Part shown: positions 43,739 through 54,571 of the stretch, piece after piece
How positions within the stretch are numbered: the stretch's first letter is position 1
How the letters are laid out: each line of letters starts with the position of its first letter
From: Daedaleopsis sinensis
Taxonomy: Eukaryota > Basidiomycota > Agaricomycetes > Polyporales > Polyporaceae
Direction: 5' to 3'
DNA: 64,000 nucleotides
Assembly: GCA_033807695.1 (NCBI GenBank)
Contig: CM066310.1
Location: 1,798,001 to 1,862,000, forward strand
The notes under the pieces: model-generated
The model's database searches: none
What the model was told of the DNA's origin: nothing
What the model saw: the letters and a program-made list of their open reading frames with translations, nothing else
Made by a program: the position numbers and the translations under genes

Positions 43739-46700
43739 TTAGACATCATCGATACCATTCTCGAGATTATAAACATCGAGGGCCTCGCAGTCTTTGAGTT
43801 CACGACCAGGTAGCCATGAGTCGTGTGACTGGTTGTATCCAAGCCAGCGAACCAGGTATCGGTATCCTCGACCGATGCGACGTCGGTCCAAGATCCGCTC
43901 TATGTACCATTCGGATTCGCCGTCAGGACCGACTGTTGGTCCGGGGCAAGCGTCCTCGCGCCCGGGGAAGAGGGAGCTGTCGTTAGGAACGAACGGTTTG
44001 AGGAGGGATACGTGGAACGTCGGGAAGATCTTCATGGATGGAGGGAGGTCGAGGGTGTAAGCGGAGGAGTCTGGCCATGCTTGTAGCACAGAGAAGGGAC
44101 CGTCGAATCGAACCATGAATTTAGCGACGCGCGTGTCTCCGCGCTGCATGTATTCACGACGACGATGGAACGTAGATAGGAGGACCTTGTCGCCCACAGA
44201 GTATCGAGGGTCAGGACCACGGCCGTGGTTTGCCGCGTCAGCTTGATCGATCTTCGCAAGGAGGAGATTATCGGCGGCTTCCATGGTGTCGACCTCGAGT
44301 CGAGCGATGACGTCGCGTGCAGCATCGGCGCCGGTTGGGAAATCGAGACGGACACCATCCACAGAGGCAGAGGTAAGAGGGGGGATCACGCGCGGCGAGC
44401 GTCCGTGACGTAGTTGGAAAGGGGTGAAGCCGGTGGAGGCGTTGATCGTGTTCATGATTTGGAACCGAATGGCGGGAAGAGCCGCGACCCAACCGGTCTG
44501 TTTGCGCGAAACGTGATACCGGAGCATCTGTACGACGGTCTTGTTAGACCGTTCGCTGGCGCCGTCGGATTCAGGATGGAAGGAGGAGGAGAGGTTGAGT
44601 TTAACTCCAGATAGGCGGTGTAGAGCCTTCCAGAAAGCAGAGATGAACAAGGGGTCGCGGTCGGAGATGATGACGTCTGGTAGACCATTCTCGCAGTACC
44701 AGTGCTGGAAGAAGATAGCCGCGAAGTCCTCTGCGCTGATGTCCGTTCGGCACGGAACGACCCGCAAGTCCGAGTTCATACGGCAGGTCATCGTGACCAG
44801 TGAGTTAAACCCGCCGTCTAGAGGTAGGGGACCAACAAAGTCGATAGTGACAGATAGGCAGCGGCCGTCAGGCACAGGTAAAGGATGCAGAGGTCCAGGG
44901 CGCTTCCGGGTAGAGGATTTGTTACGTTGACAAGACACGCAACCCGGGATATACATCGTAAGCAGCTCTTTACGCATGTGTGGCCAGTAGTAGTCCTCTC
45001 GAATCGCGGCGTACGACTTGTCGAATCCGCCGTGTCCAAGAGTGTCGTGTGCCAGAGTGAAGATGATCTCGCGCAACGAAGCGATGCGCGGGATGACTAG
45101 ACGATTGCCGACGTATAGCAATTTGTCGCAGCAACGGACGCCCGCATGAGAGCGACCATTGAGACCGCCAGAATCGAAAAGAGCGAGCGCAGCTGCCTCA
45201 GATTCGCCACACAAGCCTTTCAGCAGTTTCATACACCAGCGATCTTCGCTGTAACCAGCACGAACGCGTACTAGCCAGTCGGCGTCGGTCGATATACGCA
45301 GTGACGTGACGGGAGCAATAGACACAGGAGTGGGGGACATCAGAGCGCGAGCGTGCAGAGCAGATGAGGCGAAGCGGATTAGGCCGACTACAGCGATGGA
45401 TGACGAGTGGATGATTTCGTCCTGAGGGCGTAGCCTAGACAGAGCGTCGGCGACACAGTTATTGTCGCCTTTGAGATAGACGATGTTGAAATCGTATTGG
45501 CCCATAAATTCTTGCCATCTAGCCTGTCGCCGAGATAGGTGCTTCTGTGTCGAGAAATTCTCGAGCGTCCGGTGGTCCGTATACACAGTGAAAGGGACCC
45601 CTAGAAGATCGACGCGCCATTTATGAAGAGCGCGGATTACCGAGAGGAGTTCTTTCTCGTGGACAGGATAGTTGAGTTCGGCCGCTTTGAGCTGCGCGGA
45701 CTCGAAAGCGACCGGACGCGCGGTCTCCAAAGTAGGGCCATAAGACAGAACAGCACCAGTCGCGAAGTCGCTAGCGTCGCAGCAGACAAAGATCCGATTA
45801 TCGCCCATGTCGTCGTGATTGATCGTAGTCAGGCATCCGTGTCCAGTAACTAGCGCTTTGACGGCGTCGAAGGCGGCAGAGTGTCGGTCGGTCCAGACGA
45901 AGTCTCGTTCAGCCTCTTTAGTGGTGAGAGGGGTGAGCACAGCGGTGAGAGATGCGAGCGATGGTAAGAAGTTGGAGAGATAGCGGGTGAGGCCCAGAAA
46001 TGAACGGACGTCGCCAGCTGAGCGCGGAGTAGGCCATGATATTATGTGGTCGACCTTCTTGCCATCAGGGGAGATGCCAGAGCGAGAGATGTTGTGACCC
46101 AGAAAAGCGAGCTCCTTACAGAACAAGGTGGTTTTCTTCAGCGAGACGTAGATCTTGTTTTCACGAAGAGCGTCCAGGATTAGAGCGACATTGCGACGGT
46201 GTTCTGCCATGTCCTTCGACCAGATTATGATGTTGTCTAGATACACGTGGCAGATCTTTCCTATGAAAGGTCGGAGGGCTTGGAACATTCGTCGCTGGTG
46301 AGTGCTAGGAGCGTTCCGACAGCCCTGCGGCATGACGGTCCACTCGTATAACCCGAATGGAGTGGTAACGGCTGTATACGGGATGTGCTCCGGCTTGACG
46401 CGTGTTTGGAAGAAGGAGTTGGTCATATCCAACTTTCCCCACACGCGTCCTTTGCCGCAGTCAGCCAGGATTATGCTCGGAAGGGGATGTGCGTCCGGAA
46501 TTGTGTTCTGATTCAGTTGTCTGTAGTCGTTGACCCAACGCGGCTTCGCCGTCGGGTCAGACTTTGGGATGAGGAACGCGGGAGATGCGAATTGGCTCGA
46601 GGAAGGTCGGATACGTCCGGCGACGAGATGCTCCTGAAGTAGCTCGTTCCAAACAGCTTTGTACTTCTTTGGGCAGTCGTATGTACGACGCTTAATGGGC

Positions 46701-48508
46701 ATCGACGGATCTTTCAAGTTGAATTCGTGAAAAATGTCATCCGGCAGTTCGTCGTAGTGCGGAATGTCGAGAGGGAAACAATCGCGGTACTCTTCCTTCA
46801 TGGAAGCGTCCGCGATCGACATCTCATCGACTTCGGCGAGATCCTCTATGCGTGAACGGATAGCCGCGATAGTCAAAGCGGGAACCTTGAGTAAAGGTTC
46901 GCCATCCCGCTCGGAGACCGACAGTAATAGTTCACGCATAATGTCCTTGTGCTGGGTCAGTCGGAAACATGCTTGGAGGTGCTCATACTCCTGTCGCAAT
47001 GTTCGACGTTCCACAGCGGACACTGGAGGAGGTGGAGGGGAAGGAACCGGCGCGAGAACGTCTACGCCAGAGCGAGAGTCCCACAGCGCGCGGAGCCGGA
47101 GATCGGGGAGCAGATGATTGCGAGCAAGGAATGCATTGCCAAGAATGACAGGAACACATAACTCGTCTACAACGAGGGCGCGAACGGAACGAGAGGAGTA
47201 ACTAGAGTTTGGGTCCCCCACTCTGACCTTCACCCACTCCTTCGCTAACCGACGCCCACCATTGAATGCGTCACCCAGGGGGTAGGGAACAGCGAGCGAA
47301 TGCCTTCGAAGCTCGTGTGCGTCGACCACGTCCGCTCTAATAAGAACTGGGGGCGACGCACAGTCGATCAGCATAGGCATCGGCTCGGATAGACCAGACG
47401 GTGTGTGTAAAGACACGCGCCAGGTGAGGTGTGGAACGGAATGCAACGACACGTACCCTTCATCGTCCTCATCAGAGGAGGAGGAGTAGGATCCCGCGTC
47501 GAGAATGCCAGTGGTAGCGAGCTGGTCCCCGATCGCCGCGATCGTCGCAGCAAGAGGGTCCGAGTCGGATTCATGGTCGTTGGGATCGTCTTCAGCAGGT
47601 GCGAGAGCGGCGACGGTGGTGCGGCGGTTGGATGATGAAGTCGACGCGGTCTTCGAAGATGAAGGGCCGACACCTTTATACGTGGCCGCGTCGGGGAAAC
47701 CGTTGGGGCAGGTGTTTGAACGGTGGTCGACGTTGATGCGTCGACATTTGAGACACCCGCTGTTCGCGAATAGGTATTCGCGCTCTGCAGCGGTCAGAGA
47801 CGGGAGTCGAGGCTTGGTGGAGACGTTGACGGAGGTGGTGGTAGAAGAAGACTCGACGCAGACAGATCCGGAGCGCTTGGAGGGGGTAAGGCGCTCCTGG
47901 GCGAGTACCGACTTCATATCACGGATTGTTCTAGCGTGTGTGCGCAGGCGGTCGTCGTCGAATTCGCAGAGGGCCGCCTTCCACGTTCGAAAATCGACAA
48001 CGGCCCGATATATGAGTTTGTTGGCCTCTGCCCGGACGTCCGGTACCGCGTGGGACTCGATATGCTCCCGGAGGCGATCGTCGTCCCAGCGATGGGCGGA
48101 GCCACGTAGTAGGACGTTCTGTCGCTCGAGTCGTTCGATGTAACGAGTGAGGGGTTCGTCTGATGTCTGTGAGAGGCGAGACATAGTCTGGACCAACTTC
48201 TGGTCCCAGAATTTCTCGAGGAATCGATCTTGGAATACTGCGCAGAAAGAAGGCCACGCTAGCCGATGGAATGCGATCTGATCGGCGTAATACCAATCCT
48301 TCATCAAGGGGTCTCGCACGCCCGACATGGCCACAAAAACCTTGCGATCGTCCAAGATCTTCTTCGTCTCGAAATATTGTCCGCATTTAGCGACCCATTC
48401 GTGGTATACCACAGGCGAGAGTTTGCCTGCGGTGAGAGCCGGGAGTTCTTTGTATGAATCACATTTTACTTCTGCAAGATCGGAGGGAGCTGAGGAAGCG
48501 GAAGACAT
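43739..48508 (-). CDS. Gypsy Gag-Pol polyprotein with chromodomain
   Basis: The first in-frame ATG is at 48508 (MSSASSAPSDLAEVKC), giving about 1,590 aa. The frame stays open without ATG up to 49315, next to the LTR. Gag has a CCHC-like knuckle (C-L-K-C-x6-H-x4-C). The protease loop reads IDCASPPVLI (47357-47365 codes D-C-A). RT has PRWVNDYRQLN and the active-site box YLDN at 46232-46243 in place of YxDD. RNase H has CCDASDFATGAVLSYG and YTDHRTLENF. Integrase has the HHCC zinc region (H...GHGG...CVSCQRNK) and D-D-E positions in TIDFVGPLP, SDRDPLF and ASERSNK. A chromodomain (YIERILDRRRIGRGYRYLVR, WLGY, DSWLP) is at the C-terminus, which in chromoviruses steers integration to chromatin. No stop interrupts it. 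Confidence 0.92.
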   Translation of the reverse strand: MSSASSAPSDLAEVKCDSYKELPALTAGKLSPVVYHEWVAKCGQYFETKKILDDRKVFVAMSGVRDPLMKDWYYADQIAFHRLAWPSFCAVFQDRFLEKFWDQKLVQTMSRLSQTSDEPLTRYIERLERQNVLLRGSAHRWDDDRLREHIESHAVPDVRAEANKLIYRAVVDFRTWKAALCEFDDDRLRTHARTIRDMKSVLAQERLTPSKRSGSVCVESSSTTTSVNVSTKPRLPSLTAAEREYLFANSGCLKCRRINVDHRSNTCPNGFPDAATYKGVGPSSSKTASTSSSNRRTTVAALAPAEDDPNDHESDSDPLAATIAAIGDQLATTGILDAGSYSSSSDEDDEGYVSLHSVPHLTWRVSLHTPSGLSEPMPMLIDCASPPVLIRADVVDAHELRRHSLAVPYPLGDAFNGGRRLAKEWVKVRVGDPNSSYSSRSVRALVVDELCVPVILGNAFLARNHLLPDLRLRALWDSRSGVDVLAPVPSPPPPPVSAVERRTLRQEYEHLQACFRLTQHKDIMRELLLSVSERDGEPLLKVPALTIAAIRSRIEDLAEVDEMSIADASMKEEYRDCFPLDIPHYDELPDDIFHEFNLKDPSMPIKRRTYDCPKKYKAVWNELLQEHLVAGRIRPSSSQFASPAFLIPKSDPTAKPRWVNDYRQLNQNTIPDAHPLPSIILADCGKGRVWGKLDMTNSFFQTRVKPEHIPYTAVTTPFGLYEWTVMPQGCRNAPSTHQRRMFQALRPFIGKICHVYLDNIIIWSKDMAEHRRNVALILDALRENKIYVSLKKTTLFCKELAFLGHNISRSGISPDGKKVDHIISWPTPRSAGDVRSFLGLTRYLSNFLPSLASLTAVLTPLTTKEAERDFVWTDRHSAAFDAVKALVTGHGCLTTINHDDMGDNRIFVCCDASDFATGAVLSYGPTLETARPVAFESAQLKAAELNYPVHEKELLSVIRALHKWRVDLLGVPFTVYTDHRTLENFSTQKHLSRRQARWQEFMGQYDFNIVYLKGDNNCVADALSRLRPQDEIIHSSSIAVVGLIRFASSALHARALMSPTPVSIAPVTSLRISTDADWLVRVRAGYSEDRWCMKLLKGLCGESEAAALALFDSGGLNGRSHAGVRCCDKLLYVGNRLVIPRIASLREIIFTLAHDTLGHGGFDKSYAAIREDYYWPHMRKELLTMYIPGCVSCQRNKSSTRKRPGPLHPLPVPDGRCLSVTIDFVGPLPLDGGFNSLVTMTCRMNSDLRVVPCRTDISAEDFAAIFFQHWYCENGLPDVIISDRDPLFISAFWKALHRLSGVKLNLSSSFHPESDGASERSNKTVVQMLRYHVSRKQTGWVAALPAIRFQIMNTINASTGFTPFQLRHGRSPRVIPPLTSASVDGVRLDFPTGADAARDVIARLEVDTMEAADNLLLAKIDQADAANHGRGPDPRYSVGDKVLLSTFHRRREYMQRGDTRVAKFMVRFDGPFSVLQAWPDSSAYTLDLPPSMKIFPTFHVSLLKPFVPNDSSLFPGREDACPGPTVGPDGESEWYIERILDRRRIGRGYRYLVRWLGYNQSHDSWLPGRELKDCEALDVYNLENGIDDV

Positions 48509-49323
48509 GACTGGTCGAGAGCAGGAGTCGGAGTCGGAGTCTGAAGAGGAGTCGACTGTAGGGGCGGAGACGGCGACAATGGGTCGGAAGCGTGGGACGT
48601 ATTGAGAGTTTTGGACGGGAGCAGTGGAAGGACCGGCAGTCTGATCTGGATGGACGGGAGCAGTGGAAGCGGTGGGAACTGAATCGATGGGTTCGGATTT
48701 AACGGTGACGGCAAGGGACGGAAGTTCCGGAACGGTATCGACTGGCTCGGGGGCCAGAGGCGGTAAAACGGTGGGTTCGGATGACGGTGATGCCAGCTTC
48801 GGTGGCGGGGTAGACGAAAAAGACTCGTGTTGAGAAGGACGTACGGGAGGTGAGTATATGCGCCCTTCTAGTCCTTGTATGCGGTCGTTTATCGTCCAGC
48901 GGTTGTCGGGTGAGTCTTGGGAAGCCTCCGGGAAGGGAGATTCCGAGCGCAGACGAGAAAGAGATGACAGAGACGTCAAATCTGAGAGATCTGACAAGTC
49001 GTCTGGATCGTGGACGTCGTCGTCAGTGAATTCTCGTGGACCAAGGATGGTATTGTGTGCGTCGGGGGAACCCGAAGGGGTACCAAGCGGACTGGGTTCC
49101 GCTCGGGAACGAGTCCGGAGAGGGAAAGGGATTGAGGGGACGCGTCGCGACAGCGTGAAAAAGCGCGAACAACGAGGAGGAAGGGGCGAACTCCCGTACT
49201 CGTTTCCGCACCTTGACCAGCTTTGCGTATTGTTGCGACCCTTCGAGAAGTGTTTGTCTCCGGAGGTGTGGTTGTTTGTCCACTCGTTCGCGGGCGGGAT
49301 GTATGCGATGTTCAAAAAAAAAG

Positions 49324-49564
49324 TGTAAGCCCGGCGTCGGGCGGCGGGTGGCTCACACTAGAAGAACAGAACAGGCACAAAGTATCTGTGTTGCTTCTCT
49401 AAGTAGGAGGTAAGTAGAACATGTATGTTAATGCGTACCTGTGTTGCTTCTCTAAGTAGGAGGTAGAGGAGCACACAGCGTAAACCGCGGAACAATATGT
49501 ATCCGGAATAGGAAGGTGTGGCTGTGTAAGCTAAGCGCGGGAGAATAGCAGAGTGAGGCTTACA
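49324..49564 (-). repeat. 5' LTR of Gypsy element (right end of insertion)
   Basis: Identical by reading to 43379-43619. In element orientation the first bases after it are a T-run then GAACATCGC; no TGG-starting tRNA primer site is seen. Confidence 0.92.
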
Positions 49565-49569
49565 AGATG

Positions 49570-51300
49570 GGGCCGTCTACACCAAGGCATGTCTGCCCTT
49601 GGTTAAAATACCAGGCAGACATTTTGCCCCCCTCCCCATCGCCGCCCATGCCCCTCCGCATCAGGCAGATCATCTGCCACAATATTAATAGGGCCTACAT
49701 ACTCTGCGTGCCGACGGCCGTGTGCTGCCGTGCGCTGCCGTGTGTGCCGCCCCCACCCGCCATCCCGGATGCACGACATTCCCGACGCGTCTTCCACTGC
49801 TCGCCCACTGTACATGCCGCCCCACCTATGGTAGGGACAGGGTGGCCGACGAGCCTGGACGGCGGGGAGAACGCGTCTGGTATTCCGTGATGGAATGACA
49901 CAGTACACTCGCGATAGCGGGGCGGGGCCGACGACAATGGCGAGCGGAACTGCCCGTCGGTTGTATCGTTTTGGATCCGAAGTTAGTATCGCTGAGTCGG
50001 TGATGTCCATCGTCTGGACGCCCATCGGCCGCGTCTTCGGGCAGCGACGGGCAGAGCAGGCTCAACGCGAGATGGAGGACATGGGCGCCGGCCAGCGGGA
50101 CAGCGGGGCGCGAGGTGGAGGCCTAAGTGAGAACGTGTCGGAAGCGTCGGGTCGGCTGCGTCGAGTATCTATAGGGGCGGGAGGAGGCGAAGTGAGAGGT
50201 CGAGGACGCGTCGGGCGCGTCTGGTATCTTGTAGAATGAGGACATCGGCGCAAGGACGCGGTGAACGCGGCATAAGGGGACATCGGCGGGGCTCCACGCA
50301 CGGCTGGCGGGCAGAGGATGCGGGAGGTTGATATCTAGTGCCTCCGAGTCGTGAGGAGCTCGGACAACCGTCACTGGCGGGGCATGCACGACAGGCGGGC
50401 CGACAGATGCCGCACTCTGCAATCCGCGAGGACCGTGTGTCGCACACCTGCCAGACTAGGATTGGAGACGTACTAGTTCGTTGGAAGATGTCTTCAATCC
50501 CGCGATACCATTGTTCTCTCCTCGCAATATATTTTGTCCTTGGATCTGGATGCAGAGTACTCATCCAGGGGCGAGCGACCGGATTCCAATATCGTGGGTT
50601 CAAGTTCTTGATAGTGTCACTAGTCAGGACTCAAATCCCGAGAATCCATCAAGATGAAGGAAAAACACAACCTGAAGTCTTGAAGAGGACGAGCAGGTCC
50701 GAGTGACGAGTTCAGGTGGCAGTTGGCAAGCTCAACGACCGTCCATCATCGACCTCCTGCAGTGATTACGTAAAACGGCGCTTCTGCAACCCTTCCTCGG
50801 GCCCTCAATATTCAATCTCAAGCTTCAAGCTGAACAACTTCTTGAGCATCTAGGTTCTTCAAGTGTTGGCATTCGCACATTTTGGTCTAGGAGAATGAAT
50901 CCGCTTCACTTTGCTCTTGTATCATGGGGAGGGAGTACGGTAGACTACTGTGTGAGCGAGTTTGCGAAATGAGTTTTTGGACGCTTGAGACAAGGTTTAG
51001 CTTATGTACCCTGCCACATGCGGTGCAAGAACAGTACGAAGACGATTCAAAGCCACGAGCAGCGGGCACTGGGGATTAAATGGCATTCACATGACGGACG
51101 TGCAACAGGACAATCAACGGAGATCGTACAAAAACCGGGAGCGAACTACTATCCACAAATCAAAATCAACAAGGAGAACGAGCACAGAAACACGATGTCC
51201 GCAGCGCGTACAAGAGTACACGTATATCTGACGACAGTCTGACCGAATCGCTATAAGTATTACCACACTAATCTACATCAATCTCTTCCGCAATCGTCGT
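49570..51300. other. intergenic with one unrecognised reading frame
   Basis: An ATG-initiated frame at 49895-50239 (+) of 114 codons (contains RRLYRFGSEVSIAESVMSIV and WTPIGRVFGQRR) has no known family. Around 50535-50605 a GGGTTCAAGTTC B-box-like word is present without a convincing A box. Otherwise nothing was recognised. Confidence 0.3.
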
Positions 51301-54300
51301 TCACGAATCCTCCACGCGAGGCTTCTTCGCAGGCGAGGACACGACATCCTCGGGGACGTCCACGCACTCGGACTGTGCCCTGGCCCGTTTACCGGGACGC
51401 ATGGTAGCCGGAACGTTCAGCACAGGCGCAGGCGGAGGTACGACGGTCACCACATCAGAAGGGACCGCTTCAATCCTGCGCCGCTTCGGCGATGGCGGCG
51501 GCGACGGCGGCGGCGAAGGTGCGCGGGGGAGGGAAGGCAGCCTGACCGTCACGACCTTGACTTTCCACCCTCCCTTCGTGTAGTGATACGAGACCGGCCA
51601 GCCACCCGCCACGTTGTCGTCCAGCACCTCTGCGGTAGCGTCTCCGGCACGTCCGGCCGCCGCTTCGTCGTCCGAGTCGACGATGAGCGACGCCTCGACC
51701 TCGGCCAGGTCGTCCGAGTCGTCCTCGGGCGAGCGCACGCGCTTCTTGCCCTTGTCGCCGCTGCCGCCGTCCGACTCCTCACGCACACCCTCGGGAATAG
51801 CCGCGAGAGATGCGGCGGGACTCTTCTTGCCCGTACCCTTGTCCTGGGCGGGCGTCGCTGGGGTCGTGGTAGTGGAAGCCGCCCCGATGGACGGCTGCGA
51901 TCCCGAGCGCGAGAAGGCGATAGACTTGCCCTTGCGCGCGGCGGTGAGTGCGCCGAAGCTCGACTGCGAGGGCGTCTTGGAGAGCGCGCCGAGGCGTGCG
52001 GCACGAGGATCTACGGGCCGCGTCGTCGTGCTCGTCGCATCGGGCGTCGAGCTCTGTGGGATGGTCGGGTCGACGGGAGTAGAGGACCGCCACCTCGGGC
52101 GCGTTTGGAAGTTTTCGTCGAGGACGACAGCCTCGTACCGCTGCAGCGGCGTGGTCGAAGGACCTGCTTGCTCCGCGGCAGGGATGGTAGTGGCGGTCGA
52201 GGGCCCGGCTTCTGCTTCGCGCGGGGCGGACGGTTGAGCCGCGGTCACGGAGACAGCGGTGGAAGAGGAGGAGGAGGGTGCCGGATGAACACCAGCATGC
52301 GAGGTAACCTGCGCCAGGAGGGCGGAAATGTCGTCTGGAGCTGAAGCGGGGAGGTTGAACTTGGGCTCGTCCGGCGACCCGAGGGGCCTTTTCCTGGCCT
52401 TGTTCGCGAGCATTGCAGCGGTGGAGGCGTCGTAGATGCCGGTGCGCGCAAATTCCTCGATGGCTTCGTGCGTGAGATGTGGGGGGCCGACCCGGCGGAA
52501 CACTGGTGCGCGCAGCCTGTGGTTGACGATGCGTGCGGGAGAGTCGGTTGAGCCGGAAGTCACGGCGGGAGTGGGAGCGGGGGCGCCGACGGAGGACGAG
52601 GTGCTGGCGACGGGTTGCGCGACGTCTTCGACATCTTCGGCCGGGAGGAGTCCTGCTTCACGCATGCGGGCCTGCTTCTCGAGGAAGAAGTGACTCTGGC
52701 GGCGGAGCGGCTGCACCTTGTGCGCCTTGAGCTTCTCGATGACCTCTGCGCTCGGCTCCACCTCGTGCAGGGCGGGGAGCATCCCTTTCTCGGATCGGGG
52801 TACAGGAAGTGGGAGCACCCGGCGATTCTCCACGCCCTGCGCCGCTGCCGCTGCTCCAGTCGCTGTGATCTGCGGAGTGTTTGATGCAGAGGCTGCGCGA
52901 GGCTCCGCTTCGGCCGGCTGCCCCCAGTAGATCGCGGCCTGCCGGCGGAGACGCGGCGGCATCGGGCGGTTTGTCGATGCGGGGGGCTCGAGCTCGGGCT
53001 CGGAACGGCGCACGGGCGTGGTGGGCTCGCCGGGCGCCGTGGCCTTTTCACCGTGCGCGGTCTGGCTATGAGAGTTTGAGCCAGAGGGCACGCTGGTCTC
53101 CGCCTCGGGGCGGCGAGCTGAAGCAAGCATCGCCCGCCTCTCCGCCGCAGAAAGGAGCTGGCGCTTGGGGGGAGTAGGCTCGGGATCGAACACCGATCCG
53201 TGCCAGTTCGCGGGGTATGGGGCGGACGTCGACGCCTTAAGGAGTGCCGCGACCGTGTCTCCGATCGGGTACGGGATGCCTCCCGTCCACCGGCCGACGG
53301 GCAAAGGCCGGCCGTCGGAGTCGAAGATGCAGGCATCCTGCCGAGAGATGATGGTGGCGCGGGGGCTGGAGCTCGCGAGGCGGCGTTCCGCCTCTTCTTG
53401 CGCGGCGGCGGGGGGGACGGATGGGAACACGATGGGGGTGAATTCGAGCTCGGCATCCGCTGGCTCCTTTGCGGCCTCTTCTGTGGGACCCACCTGAGAG
53501 CCCTCGGAGGACGACTCGAATTGCGAGGACTCGGACTCGTCGATGTCCTCGATTTCCGGGGATGCCACGCTCGCCGCCTCCGTGTTGCATACCGGATCGC
53601 CGTTGGCATCCACGACGGGGGTCGTCGCTCGGGACGGCGGCACCTCCTGGCTCGAGCGGTTGAACAAGACATGGCGCCACGCCGGCTGGAGGAAGTTGAA
53701 GACGGGCCCGAGCTCCTCGAACCCGCGCGTGCCGAGGAGAGAGACGTACGGCCGTGTTTGCACAGGGTCGGCGGAGAGGGACGTACGGATGGTGGTCTCA
53801 ATGGACCGGGTGATCTCCTCGATGTCTTCTGCGGACCGCCGGGGAACAGGCCGGGGCTGCTCGTCTTCGGCGATGGGGGCGGGGCGGGGAGAGGGCGATG
53901 GAGCGGGTGGGGACGGTGGCGGGGGAGCGACTGCCTTCGACTTGCCTTTCGCTGAGCGGGCACGGGTGGTCGAGGCTTGTTTCTTGGTCGCGGCCCGCTT
54001 GCGCGGAGCCGCCGTGGTGGGGGCGGGAGCGTTGGGAGCAGCACTGAGTATCGGAAGGGCGAGCTCAGCGCATGGGAGGTATCATAGGGGGAGTAGAGGA
54101 CATACACGTTGCTAGACGAAGCTGTTGGTTGGGCGTCCTTGCGACCCCGCTTGAGGGGAGGCGCCGGGACGGGAGCGGGGAGAGCGACGGGGACTTGGTT
54201 TGGGGGTTGGGCGACGCTGGTTTGGGAGTCTGAGAACGGGGAACGCGATGTACGAGCGGGCGATGGACTTACACGTTGCTCGTCGACGCCTCGGCCGTAG

Positions 54301-54571
54301 CTACCGCCTGACTGGCGGTGTTCCGTCGGCGACGGCCAACCACCATTGACGCGACCTCGCCGAGGAATCGACCAGATCGCATCCTCATGGTTGGAGGAAC
54401 GTCTGCCGCACCCGTCTGGGTCGCGTTATTCGCGACTGGGGGTGCGGCGGGGACGTTGTTAGTATTGCCTGAGAGCCTGGTTAGGTGTGGCCCAGGTTGA
54501 GATGTCCTAACCAGCGAGCACTCACCATTGTTGGCGCGGGTTGAGCTTCTGGTAACACGACGGGTGAACAT
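51301..54571 (-). CDS. unknown large Pro/Ser/Ala-rich protein, full-length family member
   Basis: ATG at 54571 (MFTRRVTRSSTRANN); introns near 54.5, 54.25 and 54.08 kb; the last exon is open from about 54050 to the stop at 51303-51301. About 1,010 aa. The sequence is low-complexity and rich in Pro, Ala, Ser, Glu, with short conserved islands: ETTIRTSLSADPVQTRPYVS, GFEELGPVFNFLQPAWRHVL, GWPVSYHYTKGGWKVKVVTV. Basic clusters (KRGRK, SPKRRRIEA, GKRARAQ, KKPRVEDS) look like nuclear localisation signals. No enzymatic domain or membrane segment was seen. Two partial relatives lie at 37.7 and 63 kb. It is likely a lineage-specific family of disordered, possibly nuclear, proteins; the function is unknown. 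The long intact frame and in-frame splicing argue that this copy is real. Confidence 0.6.

Larger units (their letters stand above)
43379..49564 (-). mobile_element. complete Ty3/Gypsy chromovirus retrotransposon
   Basis: Two 241-bp LTRs that read as identical (43379-43619 and 49324-49564), a single long gag-pol frame with the Gypsy order protease, RT, RNase H, integrase, chromodomain, and a 5-bp target duplication AGATG. The element is transcribed right to left. Identical LTRs mean a recent insertion. Confidence 0.95.

Noticed and set aside
50536..50605. tRNA or SINE at a GGGTTCAAGTTC word
   Set aside because: A B-box-like word is present but no convincing A box, stem pairing or T-tract was found.
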